A DNA stretch of 35,402 nt from Diplodia intermedia (lineage: Eukaryota; Ascomycota; Dothideomycetes; Botryosphaeriales; Botryosphaeriaceae): assembly GCA_021495925.1 (NCBI GenBank), contig JAKEKT010000169.1, positions 1 to 35,402 of the forward strand, read 5' to 3'. Shown one piece after another: positions 19,885 through 31,204 of this stretch. Each line of letters opens with the position of its first letter. Position 1 is the stretch's first letter. Made by a program: the position numbers and the translations under genes. The notes under the pieces were generated by a model that saw only the letters and a program-made list of their open reading frames with translations, was not told the DNA's origin and searched no databases.

Positions 19885-22137
19885 ATGAACCGTGAACACG
19901 CTTACCGACCAGTGCACGACGGCGATTGCGACCGCGACAATGAAGCCAACACGCAGCCGGCAAGCGAGGCTTGTGCATCCAACACGGTCGGAGATGTTTC
20001 ACCAGTGCCAATTGTCCAACGGCAACGAGGAAGTGCCGACTATGAGACCGTCAGCTTAATGTCTCCTTTACGCCACGTCGAGTCTTCCTCGCGCTCTTCG
20101 CCCACTCTCGAAGTCCTACAGATGGACGCTCCATCAACGAACAGCAGAGATACTCCACTGGCATCCTCTGTTCCGCCATCAACGACTACAGCGCCACCAC
20201 AAACAAAAAGGTCACCATTTGGTCCGTGGAGAGACTGGGGCTGGTGGTGGGAGGCTGCGAGTGTAGCAGCCAGCTGTTGCTGCATTACGGTAATCGTCGG
20301 GATCCTAATCCATATCGACAATAAGCCTCTCGATCGCTGGACGCTGCCTGTCAAGCCCAATTCTCTCATCGCCGTCTTCTCCACCCTCGCCAAGTCCGCG
20401 CTACTTATGCCCATCGCCGAGTACATCAGTCAGCTAAAGTGGATGCACTTCAAAGACAGCAAGTCACTGGGCCATATCCAAGCATTCGACGATGCCAGCA
20501 GAGGCCCGTGGGGCTCAATGTTATTCATTTCCAGGATGAGAATGACGTCTACGCTTGCGTCCGCGGCTGCAGTCTTGACCGTTGCAGCGCTGGCCTTTAA
20601 GCCAACGTCGCAGCAGGTTATCGAGTACTCCACACGGAACGCTATGCTCGGAAATGTCACTTCCCTTATGGCACAGCCAACAGCTTGGTCATCGAAGGGG
20701 TTTAGTGACGAGGCAGAATATGGCGGTAATGTTCCCACAAAAGCAACAAGAGCTCGTAGCAAATATCGTACTAACACGATGTAGATTATTTATCAGTGTC
20801 CAGCTTAGTAAGAACGGGGGTGGCTAATCACACGTCCTCGAAATTCCAACCCCATTTCGAGTGTTCGACTTCGGATTGCCGATGGCCTACTTTCGAGACT
20901 CTTGGGATCTGCCATAGCTACAATACCACGACCATAAGCGCCCTAGAGGACAGAAACATAAACTACACCTACAACGTAACACTTATATGGCGAGAAAATG
21001 GCGCGGTTAAGTACGCAATAACTTAAATAAGTACCGCATCATTATCTAAGTATCTTAACGAGTACAGCGTTGCAGAGCTCCTAGATCTGTCGGATTCTAA
21101 ACTAAACTAGGGTATAAACATTAGTCCGAACTAAGACATCAACTAATATTATAGTCACAGCCGATCCGAAACTAACAGGTGGTATAAACATCAATTCGAC
21201 ATATCACATTTAATACGAGTACTCGCCTCCTGGTCATATGCCGTAGGTGAACTTATTCAATGTCGGCATTACTAATTTTACCACTGCTACCGACTTTCCC
21301 TACGGTCCTAGCGATATCAGTTTATTTTTCCTCACAGCTCTTCGGCCGAGGTATTCTGATTCACTCAACGTCTCCGACACAACGTTCATAGCGAACGTGA
21401 TAGCAGATGTCACTACTTGCGAACTCAAGTTTTGTGTCAAACAGTACTCGAACGTATCCGTTCACAACAATGCAATCAGCATCGGGTCTGTCTCGAGTTT
21501 CAACCTAACTGATTCCTCAGGTTCAGGCATCTGGCCACCGACCCATAAAGAGCAAAGTAAATCAGGAGATCCGGCCTTCTATATCGACCAAGTACATCGA
21601 ATGAACATGTGGAAATATCTGTCAGACATCCTCAAAACTAAACAGTGGAGGTACCGCGGAGGTGCAACATTATGGCAATAGGCATCGTCGCAATACTCCA
21701 TGGCGGACTTCCTGGACAGTTCAGACCTAGACGAGGTCATGGGCGGACTCGCGCATTCAATCACAGGAATCGTGCAGTCCGAGGATAACTTCAACCTGAC
21801 GATGCTGGCGGGCGACGCCATCGGGCCCATGGTCTTCGTCAAGGTGCACTGGCAATGGCTGGCATACCCTGTTGCCATCGAATTGCTCGTCGTCTGTCTG
21901 CTTGTCATCTGCATCATCAAAAGCAGTTCCAGCCCGCTGTTGCTCAAATCGAGTGCTCTGGCGTTGCTGTTCCACTCGCTGGAGGGATGGACGAAGGATG
22001 AACTGGTCGTGGCGAAGACCGAAGGCGCGAAGGTTGGGAGAGAGACGGCACAAGATCTGTGCGATGTGGCGAAGGGTATGAATGCGAGGTTGGAGAGGAA
22101 CGCGGATGGGGAGTTCATGTTTGTAAAGGCGAACTGA
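19885..22137 (+). pseudogene. DUF3176 membrane protein, broken by stops and frameshifts
   Basis: The N-terminal 250 codons are a good DUF3176 protein: a polar 110-residue head, then WWWEAASVAASCC with a helix, the motif IDNKPLDRWTLPVKPNSLIAVFSTLAKSALL, ISQLKWMHF, and FDDASRGPWGS. After about 20720 the frame is lost (stop at 20782-20784). The family's Cys-rich block reappears in another frame as FECSTSDCRWPTFETLGICHS (about 20855-20920). A segment full of stops (21027-21246) follows. A third frame then resumes at 21247, is interrupted by TAG at 21679-21681, and reaches the C-terminal helix VHWQWLAYPVAIELLVVCLLVICII and the KSSALALLFHSLEGW block, ending at 22137. Introns alone do not explain both frame changes and the TAG. 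Normal members are roughly 600-700 residues, about the span seen here. Function of the family is unknown. Confidence 0.85.
21091..21230. repeat. Imperfect 70-bp tandem duplication inside the DUF3176 relic
   Basis: GGTATAAACAT occurs at 21111-21121 and again at 21181-21191, exactly 70 bases apart. The bases before each copy also align (GGATTCTAAACTAA versus CGATCCGAAACTAA). Several differences are C/T, as RIP would produce. The duplication lies in the stop-rich part of the broken gene and may be the lesion that first inactivated it. Confidence 0.5.
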
Positions 22138-22749
22138 TCGGCAAGATGTTCATCGGCAACGCAACGGCTACCGCAGACCGAAGGTTGTTCTGACTCGGTG
22201 CTTGGCTCTGCAAAAACCTGCCCTTATCACCTCCCCTGGCGTAGTACCTTACGTGTTTCTCCAGCTACAACCAAGAGGGACTTATACAAATATAGATTAC
22301 CTTTTTCCAAGTAGACTTTTTGGATTTCAATGCACTTAAACGTGATAACAGATTTGATTGTTGTAGCCGTGCATGATTGAAAGCACGAAAAAACGGAGCC
22401 TTCTCCGTATCTCCAGGGATGTACCACGAGGATTCGCTGTCACCAATCACTGGTGGAGATATCCCTGCATCGGCGCGCTTACCGCCATGACACACCAATT
22501 CCACTCCTCGATAAGGTAAGTACCGGTGATTAAGAATGATTCACAAAACCTTCTTCTGACTTCCACTGCATTCCAGATAAAAACCAAATTCCCCGCAAGG
22601 CTTGAAGAAAGACCACGCAACGAACATCATCACTGTCCAAACCCCGGACATACCTTCCGATCCCCACCGCCCCGCCACCCTTCCTTCCACCAGCCCCTCC
22701 GCACCAATCAGCAACACAACAACAACAAAAACCCACCGCCACCACAACC
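22138..22749. promoter_or_regulatory. Intergenic: promoter of the asparaginase gene
   Basis: About 610 bases. The last 60 are CA-rich (CAACACAACAACAACAAAAACC), a leader type common before well-expressed fungal genes. A CCAAT pentamer is at 22704-22708, although only 42 bases from the ATG. No gene is seen. Confidence 0.45.
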
Positions 22750-23883
22750 ATGACCAAAACAACCACCGCCCCCGCCGCCACCCCCGCCCCCACAATCCCC
22801 AACGACTTCGCCCTCAGCGACCGCGGCGGGATCCCCGAAAACCGCCACCTCATCCACGCCGCCATCGTCTGCGGCACAACGAGTTCCATCCTCTACAGCC
22901 TCGGCGACGCCACCCGCATCACCCTCGCACGCTCCGCCGCCAAGCCAGCGCAAGCCGTCGCGATCCTCTCGACGGGCGCCTTCAGTCGCTACGGCTACAG
23001 CACCGCCGACCTCGCGCTGGTGTGCGCGTCGCACAGCAGCGAAGCGCGGCACGTGGCGCGCGCGACGGCGATGCTGGCGGCGGCGGGGCCGGAGCTCTTG
23101 GAGAGCGACCTGCGGTGCGGGGGGCACGCGGCGCTGAATGCGGACGTCGCGGCGGGGTGGGTGCGCGGGGGTTTCGTGCCCGGGCCGCTGTGCAATAATT
23201 GTAGTGGGAAGCATGTGGGGATGCTGGCGGGGGCACTGGCGATGGGGGCGGATGGGGCGGCGTATCATCGTGCCGACAGCCCGATGCAGGGGAGGGTGAG
23301 GGAGGTGTTTGAGGCGCTGGTGGAAGGCGGGGATGATGGGGAGGACGTGGGGTGGGCGGTCGACGGGTGTAATTTGCCGGCGCCGGCGGCGCCGTTGCGG
23401 GCGTTGGCGGGCATGTATGCGAGGTTTGCGGGGGCGAGGGATGAGGTTGAGGGGGCGGGTGGTGGTGGAGATGGTGTGGGGGAGAGGACGAGGGATATGG
23501 CGCGGGTTTTTGACGCCATGGTGGGCTATCCGGAGCTGGTGGGCGGGGAGGGGCGGTTCTGCACCGTCTTGATGGAGGCGTTTGGCGGGATGCTTATTGG
23601 CAAGGTTGGTGCGGATGGATGTTATGGAGTGGGGGTGAGGGCGTCGGAGCAGACCCGGCGGTTGGGGGCCAAAGGTGCGCTCGGCATCGCGGTCAAGATC
23701 GAGGATGGAAACATGGAGATTCTGTATGCTGTCGTGGCCGAGATTCTGGAACAGCTACAGATTGGGACGGCCGAGATGCGCCAGCAGCTGGCCGTGTTCC
23801 ATCACTTGAAACGGTTGAATACTGCCAATATCGTCATTGGCAAGGTCTCTCTGCCGTTCAAACTGCGGCCCTGGTGCAACTGA
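22750..23883 (+). CDS. L-asparaginase, bacterial (Rhizobium etli) type, PF06089
   Basis: Single exon, 377 residues, predicted to hydrolyse L-asparagine to aspartate and ammonia. This is the Asparaginase_II (PF06089) family, unrelated to the usual fungal type I/II asparaginases. The active-site elements of the R. etli enzyme ReAV can be matched with nearly constant offset: Ser62-x-x-Lys65 in RSAAKP (ReAV Ser48/Lys51), Ser94 in CASHS (Ser80), Cys151 and Lys154 in NNCSGKH (Cys135/Lys138, zinc site), and Cys207 in DGCNLP (Cys189). The ReAV numbers are from memory. No signal peptide, so cytosolic. The first 20 residues are a Thr/Pro/Ala tail. Codon use in the middle is very GC-rich with runs of GGGG, unlike its neighbours. 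The ATG has a good context (CAACCATGACC). Members exist in other fungi, so any transfer need not be recent. Confidence 0.9.
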   Translation: MTKTTTAPAATPAPTIPNDFALSDRGGIPENRHLIHAAIVCGTTSSILYSLGDATRITLARSAAKPAQAVAILSTGAFSRYGYSTADLALVCASHSSEARHVARATAMLAAAGPELLESDLRCGGHAALNADVAAGWVRGGFVPGPLCNNCSGKHVGMLAGALAMGADGAAYHRADSPMQGRVREVFEALVEGGDDGEDVGWAVDGCNLPAPAAPLRALAGMYARFAGARDEVEGAGGGGDGVGERTRDMARVFDAMVGYPELVGGEGRFCTVLMEAFGGMLIGKVGADGCYGVGVRASEQTRRLGAKGALGIAVKIEDGNMEILYAVVAEILEQLQIGTAEMRQQLAVFHHLKRLNTANIVIGKVSLPFKLRPWCN

Positions 23884-24498
23884 TCAGAGTAGTCACGCGG
23901 TGCTGGGCGTTTGGTGGTGGAGAAATATAGACTGGCCTCGTTGGACAAGTTTCGGAGTAGAGTGGTTCTTTTCCATGCGTAAGAACCGTTGGCTCTCGCG
24001 AATATGTCAGCGTGGTCTCGCTTGCAGTCTTTAAGTACCGGTTAATCTTATGACATCGACTCGTGAAGATGATGCATAGATGACTTAGCGAGTTGATCTT
24101 CGCGGTCCGTCTTTCGAAGATCGAATCATCGCCGCCCCACATCCTTGCAGATCTAGTAACCTTATTCCAGAAAAGCAAAGCCACCCTCAGCGTAGTAGTG
24201 GGAGGAAGATGCGGATCAGGTCTTTATAGTGAAAACTGTCTTTGTAGTGGAGTCAGGAGTGAAAGGTCTATTTTGTAATGGATATTGATTGGATTTTCTC
24301 CGACGCCCTTGTCTTATGCGATTGAACTCGATGTATTGTGCTGAAGTGCTACGAATATAAGAAAATGACGATGCTCTAACAAAGCATTCCAGCGCTCTAA
24401 CCTTCTAAAAACAACACGCCAACAACTTCAAACTCAAGCAATCCAAGCGTCACCGTCAACGTACAACCTCTCCCACCTCACCCAAGCATCTCCCTGCG
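23884..24498. other. Convergent intergenic region
   Basis: About 615 bases between the 3' ends of the asparaginase and DUF3433 genes. Short frames on both strands are not convincing and no RNA gene is seen. Confidence 0.6.
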
Positions 24499-27400
24499 TC
24501 AAGCCCCGCCTCCGTCCCAGCGATCGTCCGCCTCACCGATATCAATGCCAAACCTCCTCCCAGCCTCCCCACCTTCTCCATCCGCCCACCACCCCAAGCT
24601 GAAAGTAGTCTCTTCGAAGATGCTCTCCGCCCGGGCTTCCATTTCCCGCCACGATCGCCCCTCTGCGCCAGCCGCGCCATCGCCCGCCTGCGATCCGTCC
24701 CGGACGACCTCGTTCCGCAACCTCTCCACGAACCTGCTTCCCACAAACAAGCTCATCTTCGCCGCGATGCTCCCGGGATCTTGGAAGAGGATCTTGCTCC
24801 TGCTTCTGCCGCCGGACTGGCGGCGGGTGCAAATGAACGAGATCAGAGCGCAGGAGACCATGAATAGGAGCAGTCCCCCGAGGAGGTGTGTGGAGATAGC
24901 GCTTTGGACGAGGCGGAGGCGGTTCTTGTCGTCGATGACTGTCGCGGTGAGGTTTGATAGGAAGTCATGCAGATCGACCAGATTTCCGTCGTCATCAGTC
25001 GAGTTGGTAAGACCACTGGTGTTGGTGCTGCGGTACAAGCTGTTGATATACTGGGCCCATCGGCGTGCCATGAGGCGCTCAATGGCTGGGATAAGAGTTG
25101 TGTTGACATTGGCTTTGTCCACCAGTTCCTCGAGAGGCACGCCGTCGCGGCCCCAGACCAGTGCTTGGAAGAAGGGGTCGATTAAGGAATAGTTGGCTCC
25201 GTCTGGTATTAAGTCCTTGGGTAGAAGTTGATCTATGGAGGGCAGAGAAACAGACTGTTCGGGAGTATTACTGGAAACCCTATTGCGGAAGAAGAATCGA
25301 GCGGAATCTTCGACGGGTTTCGGCGGGTACAGACTGTCAAGTCGATACACAGGGTATGTGAGATACACGTCGACATAAAGTGCCTCCACGTAAGGCATAC
25401 ACCGCACCACTGTTAATTCTCTTATAGCCCTTCCGACCTTTGTTCCTACTGCAAGCCACGCGTGCTCACTATAGGAACAGTCCCACTCGGCTTCATAGCC
25501 TGTGGTCGCTGTGAAGCCATCCACATCTAGTTGCTCAAACAGAATCCATGAGCCTACTTTGTTCGGGCAAGGGGTTTGAAATTGCAGCTTGCCGTCGAAA
25601 GAAAGCCAGGTTTCCTCGGATTCTGCAAAAAATTCTGGTTTACAACTCGACTGCACCCGAGCAGCTGGCAGGCGTGCGGTTATTGACAATGCCGATGTTG
25701 TGTTCAGGAAGTCCATAATTTTGTCTTCGTCTATATGAAACGTTGGAATCGCCAGCTGGTCGTAGGTCCATTGCGGATAGGACACGTTGTCGAAGGCAAT
25801 AAGGTCGCTAATTGATGGGTCATCGACCTGATATCCGAATTTCCAGTCCATGTCTGTGTAGTTGTTATAATCGTTCACGTCCATTTCCAACCAGTTAATG
25901 TTCCCACCAAAGAAGAACCAGCTGTCAAGTTGTATAGGGACAGTTCGCTCAAGACGACCTACTTCGGTCGCGAAGAGTCCGCTAGTTACGATTGGGGTAA
26001 CCGGGCCAACAACCGAGGTAACGAGAACGATAACAAGTACGAATCTGCGTTTCCTAAGGCTTCGAGAGATTGCGATTATCGTTGGCGTTCCGAGCAGATC
26101 AAAGGTTAATGTTGTTAATCCAACATGGCCTTTCCGTAGAGACTGATATGGATGTAGTAGCCTTGCTGAGAAATCTAACATCGTGAAGCTGAAAGCTATA
26201 AGGGATAGTGTGAGTGTGGGTAGAAATGCCCAGGCGTATTTCTTGTAGCCCTCGAGCGATACATCAGCAATACCGTGACGGCTAGAAGAACACTGGTATA
26301 ATGTCTCGAGCACTGCGACTACCACTATTGGAATCATGATGGCATTAACACGGAACCACCGTGACATTGCCAGTGGTTGCCAAGTACCAGAGTCCTTCGC
26401 TGACTCTTGTCTGGGGACATTGGACACATCGGCTGAAGGTAAGGTTGCTAAGAGTCCTGCTTTTCGGCCATGATTCGAGGTCTTCTTAGTCTGCTCCGGA
26501 AAAAGACGGGCATCGTGTAGTAGCGCTTCCAGATGATGGCTCTGTGCGAGGACCAGTGCGTGAGAGAACAAGGACATATGCCGGAGGTTCTGTGGGAGAG
26601 ATCGATCCATGCTCAATGCTGCACTTGCGAGGATCATGATAGAGAGCAAAGCTTCTAAGATCCTAAGAGATAATTCTTGTATGCAAAGCCGTTCCACGTT
26701 TTGGGTGATGAATCCTGTAGTGGTGTGGTTTGCCGATACCTTTTTCCCACTGTGAGCCCATTGATATGCAAAGCTTGGAAATATCTGTTGCGAGACATAT
26801 GATATAACTCGGGAGTCAAGAGGGTGGTTTGGGTCAGCACCAGGGTGGGTTGTGTTGAGTAGCTTGAACCATGGCGTCCAAGGGGCGTCCTCGAAAAAAT
26901 CGTCTCCCGTATATTCTGTGAACCTCCACTTCGTTGTGTTGTAGTCACCATTCATTGAGTCGACAATGCTAGTGGTGATATCCGCTGGAGTTGCACCCAG
27001 AGATAGAGATTCCTTGATTGACTGAGAGACTTTCAGAGAAAAGTCATCGGATGAAACCCGCGTAGAGTTCACGGCGGTCCGTCGAGTTAGAGAGTATTTC
27101 GGGACGCATATTGCGCCCACCAGATCCTGTATGTGGGGGGACAGGAAAGAATAATCCGGAGAAGACTTGATTTGCATGGTGCCCTGATAGACGAGAATGC
27201 AAAGTTCTTCGTTGGTGTTTTCCGAGCATCGAACTGCGTGGGTTGCGCTTTGCGTCCGCTCATCCAGGGACCAATAATCCACGAAGAAACAGTGCCTATT
27301 GATTGAGTAGGAGATGCTCTGAAGTTCAACTGGGACACATGTTTCATATTCTAATCCCGTACTCGTATTTTCGAAAACCTTGAGTTCGTCCGGATCAACT

Positions 27401-28565
27401 GAGAGGTGCCACTGAAATGGCTCGCAACTTAAATTGGCGGTAAATACCTCAATATCCGCAGTGAGTGTTGCATTATTCACTGGAACAGGTCAGTTTTAAT
27501 CTCATGAGAGCATATCAGTAGCCGTACCCGTTTCAATAGACGCGAAGGATTGAGTGGCTTCCTCAGAGGATGTTCCGGCCGGGTAGGAAGAGTTAAATTG
27601 CTGAATTTCCCATAGCTTTGGCCCAACCGTCATGTCAGATGTTCCGTTGTTGTTCAGGAAGTCGAAATGATCGGAAACAATGAATTCCGCTTGTCGGTCA
27701 ATGTCCCGGTACTCTAAGCGGAGCAGGCCAGTGGAAGCAATTGTTGCAAGCTGTAGAATTATGGTCCCGGAGACGGCTAACGCTACTGAGTAATGTGACC
27801 GTCGAAGAGACTTGACAATTACTTCGTAGATTGGCGCAGTAGTGTAGTTGAGCATCAAGCTGTTCTTCGTAACGGTCTCTCCGCGTTGGAGCTCTGTCCA
27901 TGGCGTTGCTTGTTTGATCTGGAATTCCACCCGAGCCCAGAAGACGGCAATGACGGTGAGAACTGGAGCACTGTTAGAGCCTGTGCTAAAACACAGCGAT
28001 AAGAAAGCCTACCGAAAGTTGGCCCATAGGTCCATAAGTAGTGCGCATCTTGCTCGACGGTTGCGATTCCGGTGTAGCGGTGAGAGAGGTAGTTCAATAG
28101 TTCCAAGGAACCAATCATGAGGGCAAAAATGCCGGCGAAGCTCAACAGGACTGACCGTCTTGGAGCGAACAGGGCCAGAGAGCCGTCTGGGAGCTTCACC
28201 TGGCGCACTGAGGCTGTCCTTTCGAGCGCCCCATTTGGTACGGGTGGAGACGGAGTTTCCAGTGGTGGTGGTTCTTCCTCGTTTGATCGAAGTTCGGCAC
28301 TGGGTTCCATGTTGACTGGGACGCTCGCTGCAACAGGGCCTCTGGTTACATCGCGCTGAAGGTTGCCGTCATCAGCATTGTTTGTTTCCATGGTTTCTGA
28401 CTCCCCAACTCCCGTGGCATCGCGAGGCTCAACGCTATCGTGGTCCTCATCACGCGTCGCTGGAGGGATGAGTATGATTGCGCTCAATTCGTCTGGAACA
28501 CCTGAGTCAGGCAACTCTGATGGACTCTCGCCCGACTGGCGCTGCGATTTCCTGCTAACGCTCAT
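24499..28565 (-). CDS. DUF3433 polytopic membrane protein, 1322 residues
   Basis: Three exons, 28565-28013, 27962-27528 and 27479-24499, with 50- and 48-bp GT-AG introns that both join in phase (TTCG|TT gives TFVLTVIAVFW; ACGG|TG gives ETVNNATL). Residues 1-135 are acidic and Pro-rich. Helix 1 is at about 137-158. Then comes the DUF3433 signature HYLWTYGPTF (175-184), FWARVEFQIKQATPWTEL and SLMLNYTTAP, and a helix from about SVALAVSGTIILQ. A second copy of the module follows mid-protein (RWFRVNAIMIPIVVVAVLE, YAWAFLPTLTLSL). Between and after them are long regions with many NxS/T sequons, presumably extracellular, and a last helix LLGGLLLFMVSCALISFI before a cytosolic tail containing DPGSIAAKMSLFVGS. 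Two DUF3433 modules and this length are normal for the family. All three exons are open, so it looks intact. Function unknown; a surface or vacuolar membrane role is only a guess. Confidence 0.9.
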
Positions 28566-29536
28566 GATGTATGTAACAATTCGGTGTTGATTGTGTTGGA
28601 AGGCTGATGGATTGGAGGTATGATCCAAAGGCAATGCTACAAGTATTGTTTTCGGGACTAGTCCATTCCCTCTTATCTGCCCAAGGTGATGCAAGGCTAT
28701 GGAACGGCCCCTTCAGGCGTTCTAATTTATTTTTGAGGTGGTGTATTGATCCGCAGCAAGGTCCGACACCGTGAAACGTCGTGCCTTGACAGTTGCCAAG
28801 CAAAGACGCACATAAACGGTATCACAAACAATTCAATGTTGCATCCTGTGAATGTTACAGCTGCGATAGTGAATGGCAATCGTAGGCTGTGCAACCCCAG
28901 CCTATGTGCCTTGTCCATCCCCCAGCACAGTTACACAGCCCACCCCTTTCGTCTGGAAGAATGTTGCCGCCTGGTCGCCTTCCTTCCGCTTGGCCGCCCT
29001 CCTTCCTGCCTGGTGCTCCGGTACTTCCTGGTCAGCCTCGCGAACCAAAGCCTCTCGGTACGAGGGAACACAAGGCTGGCCAAATATACTGCAGCCGACG
29101 CCTCTTCCGTCTGACTACCCAGCAATGGTGAAAATTCTGCCTTGTCACCTTGACCCTTGTCACCCATACCAGGTAATACAGTGCACGGCGGCGGAAGAGC
29201 TGAGCGAGCTACAGCGCAGGCAGCACAAACAAGTGGTTACAAGTGTTGAGACAGTCGTGGGAGTTGGAAGAGGCGTTGTCGTGACCTGGTGGCATTGGGG
29301 GTCATGCGTAGTCGTTCAATTTGAGGGTAGGGGCTTATTATGGCTGCAAGAAGGACATGCTGGACCTTACCATTACACTATGACAGTAACGACATGGAGC
29401 CTCCCGTCCCTCGTTACGTGGGGTCCCTCGTCTCGAGGGCCACTAACACACCCCGCAAACGAGGCCAAAGATTCTTTACTGCATCAGTCCCCGTACCACG
29501 GTTGAAACAACAACATCGGCTTTCTTCAAAATCACC
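28566..29536. promoter_or_regulatory. Divergent intergenic region (DUF3433 / SDR)
   Basis: About 970 bases. The plus strand is open from 28873 to 29505, but the translation is low-complexity (many Trp, Pro, Ser), matches no family I know and overlaps other-frame openings, so I do not call a gene. The region presumably holds both promoters. No TATA box is convincing. Confidence 0.5.
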
Positions 29537-30728
29537 ATGTCGCTACCAAGAGCCTGTTCCAAGACCGCACGACGGGCAGGCTTGCGGCCAGCCGTAACCC
29601 CGCGCCGACCCCCACCCTCCCTCAAATATCTCTCTACGCAGACTGCACTACAGCACCCAAACGCTGGGAAGACGCTCCAGCCAATGGCGCCCCGGCCGGC
29701 TGAACAGCAGAGCAACAATGCTGCCCCGGGGCCGACATTGCCGTTTTTCAGCCTCGCCGGCAAAACGGCCGTCATCACCGGCGGAGCGCGAGGGCTCGGG
29801 CTCGCCATGAGCCAAGCGCTGGTGCTGAGCGGAGCCAACCTGGCAATCGTCGACATAAACAGCAAGTTCCACCTACCTTTCCCCCGTCCCGTCAGCCGAT
29901 GCTCACAGCGCAGCAGAGGACGAAGCGGCCAAGCAAGCCCAAGCCATCACCGACCTCTTCGCCGCGACGTATCCAGACCGGAAGTGAGCACATCCCATCC
30001 GCTCCCCGGACCAACGGCCGACTGACTGACCCGCACCCATCCGCCAGTCCAGTACCAAAAGTGACCGCGCACTACGCCGACGTCTCGTGCGCGCCCGACG
30101 TCAACGCCTCTCTCACATCAATCCTATCCCAGCACGACGGCCCGATCACCAACCTAATCGCGTGCGCGGGGTACTGCGAGAACGGCTCGGCCACCAGCTT
30201 CTCGCCGGCGCGGGTGAAGCGGATGCTAGGTGTCAACGTCGAAGGCACCTACTACGCCGCGACCGCCGTCGCGCGGCACATGATGGCCAGCGCGACGGCC
30301 GGGAACATGGTGTTCGTGGGCAGCATCTCGGGCAGCGTGGTCAACGTGCCGCAGGCGCAGGCGCTGTACAACGCCAGCAAGGCGGCGGTGCGGCACCTGG
30401 CGGCGAGCCTGGCGGTGGAGTGGGCGGGCGCCGGGATCCGGGTGAATTGTCTGAGTCCGGGGTACATGTTGACTGAGATTGCCATGTGAGACGAACAGCC
30501 CCGCCCTTGCCTTCTCTGCGTGCTCTCGTGCTGACGTTGGGCGGTAGGAATGCGCCGATCTTGAGGGAGAATCCGCGGTTGAAGGCGGAGTGGGAGGCGA
30601 AGATCCCGCAGGGGGTGATGGGGGAACCCGAGGATCTGATGGGGGCGGTGGTGTTTCTGGCGTCGGATGCGTCGAGGTATATTACCGGCGAGGAGATCAA
30701 GGTTGATGGGGGGTATACTGTGTGTTGA
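29537..30728 (+). CDS. Short-chain dehydrogenase/reductase (arabinitol dehydrogenase / sorbose reductase-like)
   Basis: Classical SDR, about 337 residues, four exons: 29537-29861, 29914-29983, 30048-30485, 30548-30728. The introns at 29984-30047 and 30486-30547 are GT-AG. The first is best read as GC-AG (GCAAGT donor at 29862); an alternative GT donor at 29867 with an acceptor ending at 29908 also keeps frame. Motifs: TGGARGLG (81-88) for NAD(P), ACAG (170-173) for the NAG site, Ser226, and Tyr239-x-x-x-Lys243 (YNASK). GYMLTEI and the C-terminal GEPEDLMGAVVFLASDASRYITGEEIKVDGGY complete the fold. It resembles fungal D-arabinitol 2-dehydrogenases and sorbose/mannitol reductases. The first 70 residues are Arg/Ser/Pro-rich and could be a mitochondrial presequence. 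The AKR gene follows 476 bp downstream, same strand. Exact substrate not determinable. Confidence 0.88.
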
Positions 30729-31204
30729 GCGTGTCTGTGTGGCTCCTTCCCGAGAGTCAAGAGGATACGAACTGTCGTAGGGTATGTTTCGGGTTGCTAT
30801 CCGCTCTACGTGTATCTGTTGGAGTGGAGTGCTCTAGAAGAAATGAGAAGTCAAACCAAGCTTTGGAGCCGCACCTTATCGATCGACAGTAGTACTACAA
30901 GGAATCGTTCCGGTGTGCATGTCGTGTTCAGCCCTCGGCTCGAGGGCAACATGGCGGCAACTCTGGACCGAAGGTCACGAACTACACGGAAATTGCGAGC
31001 GATATGTTTGGTCGACAGATTGGTTTGTATCCAATTCAATGTTCTCCCGCGGGATTACGCCGACGTGTCGACAATGTTCGAGGCGGAAGCAAACTATTTA
31101 TATCTCGACCAGCCAGGGTTTCCACGCTAGACTCAAAGCGTCACCCGAGACTCACGCGTCGCCACGTCGCTTCTGTTCGCTGCCGACGCGTCAAGACATC
31201 CATC
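30729..31204. promoter_or_regulatory. Intergenic between SDR and AKR, with TATA-like element
   Basis: 476 bases. TATTTATA at 31095-31102 is about 103 bases before the AKR ATG and is the best TATA candidate. An open frame that crosses into the AKR exon continues upstream of the chosen ATG but has no family similarity there. Confidence 0.45.

Noticed and set aside
28873..29505. Open frame of 210 codons on the plus strand
   Set aside because: Low-complexity translation rich in Trp/Ser/Pro, no family resemblance, weak start context, lies in a divergent promoter region.
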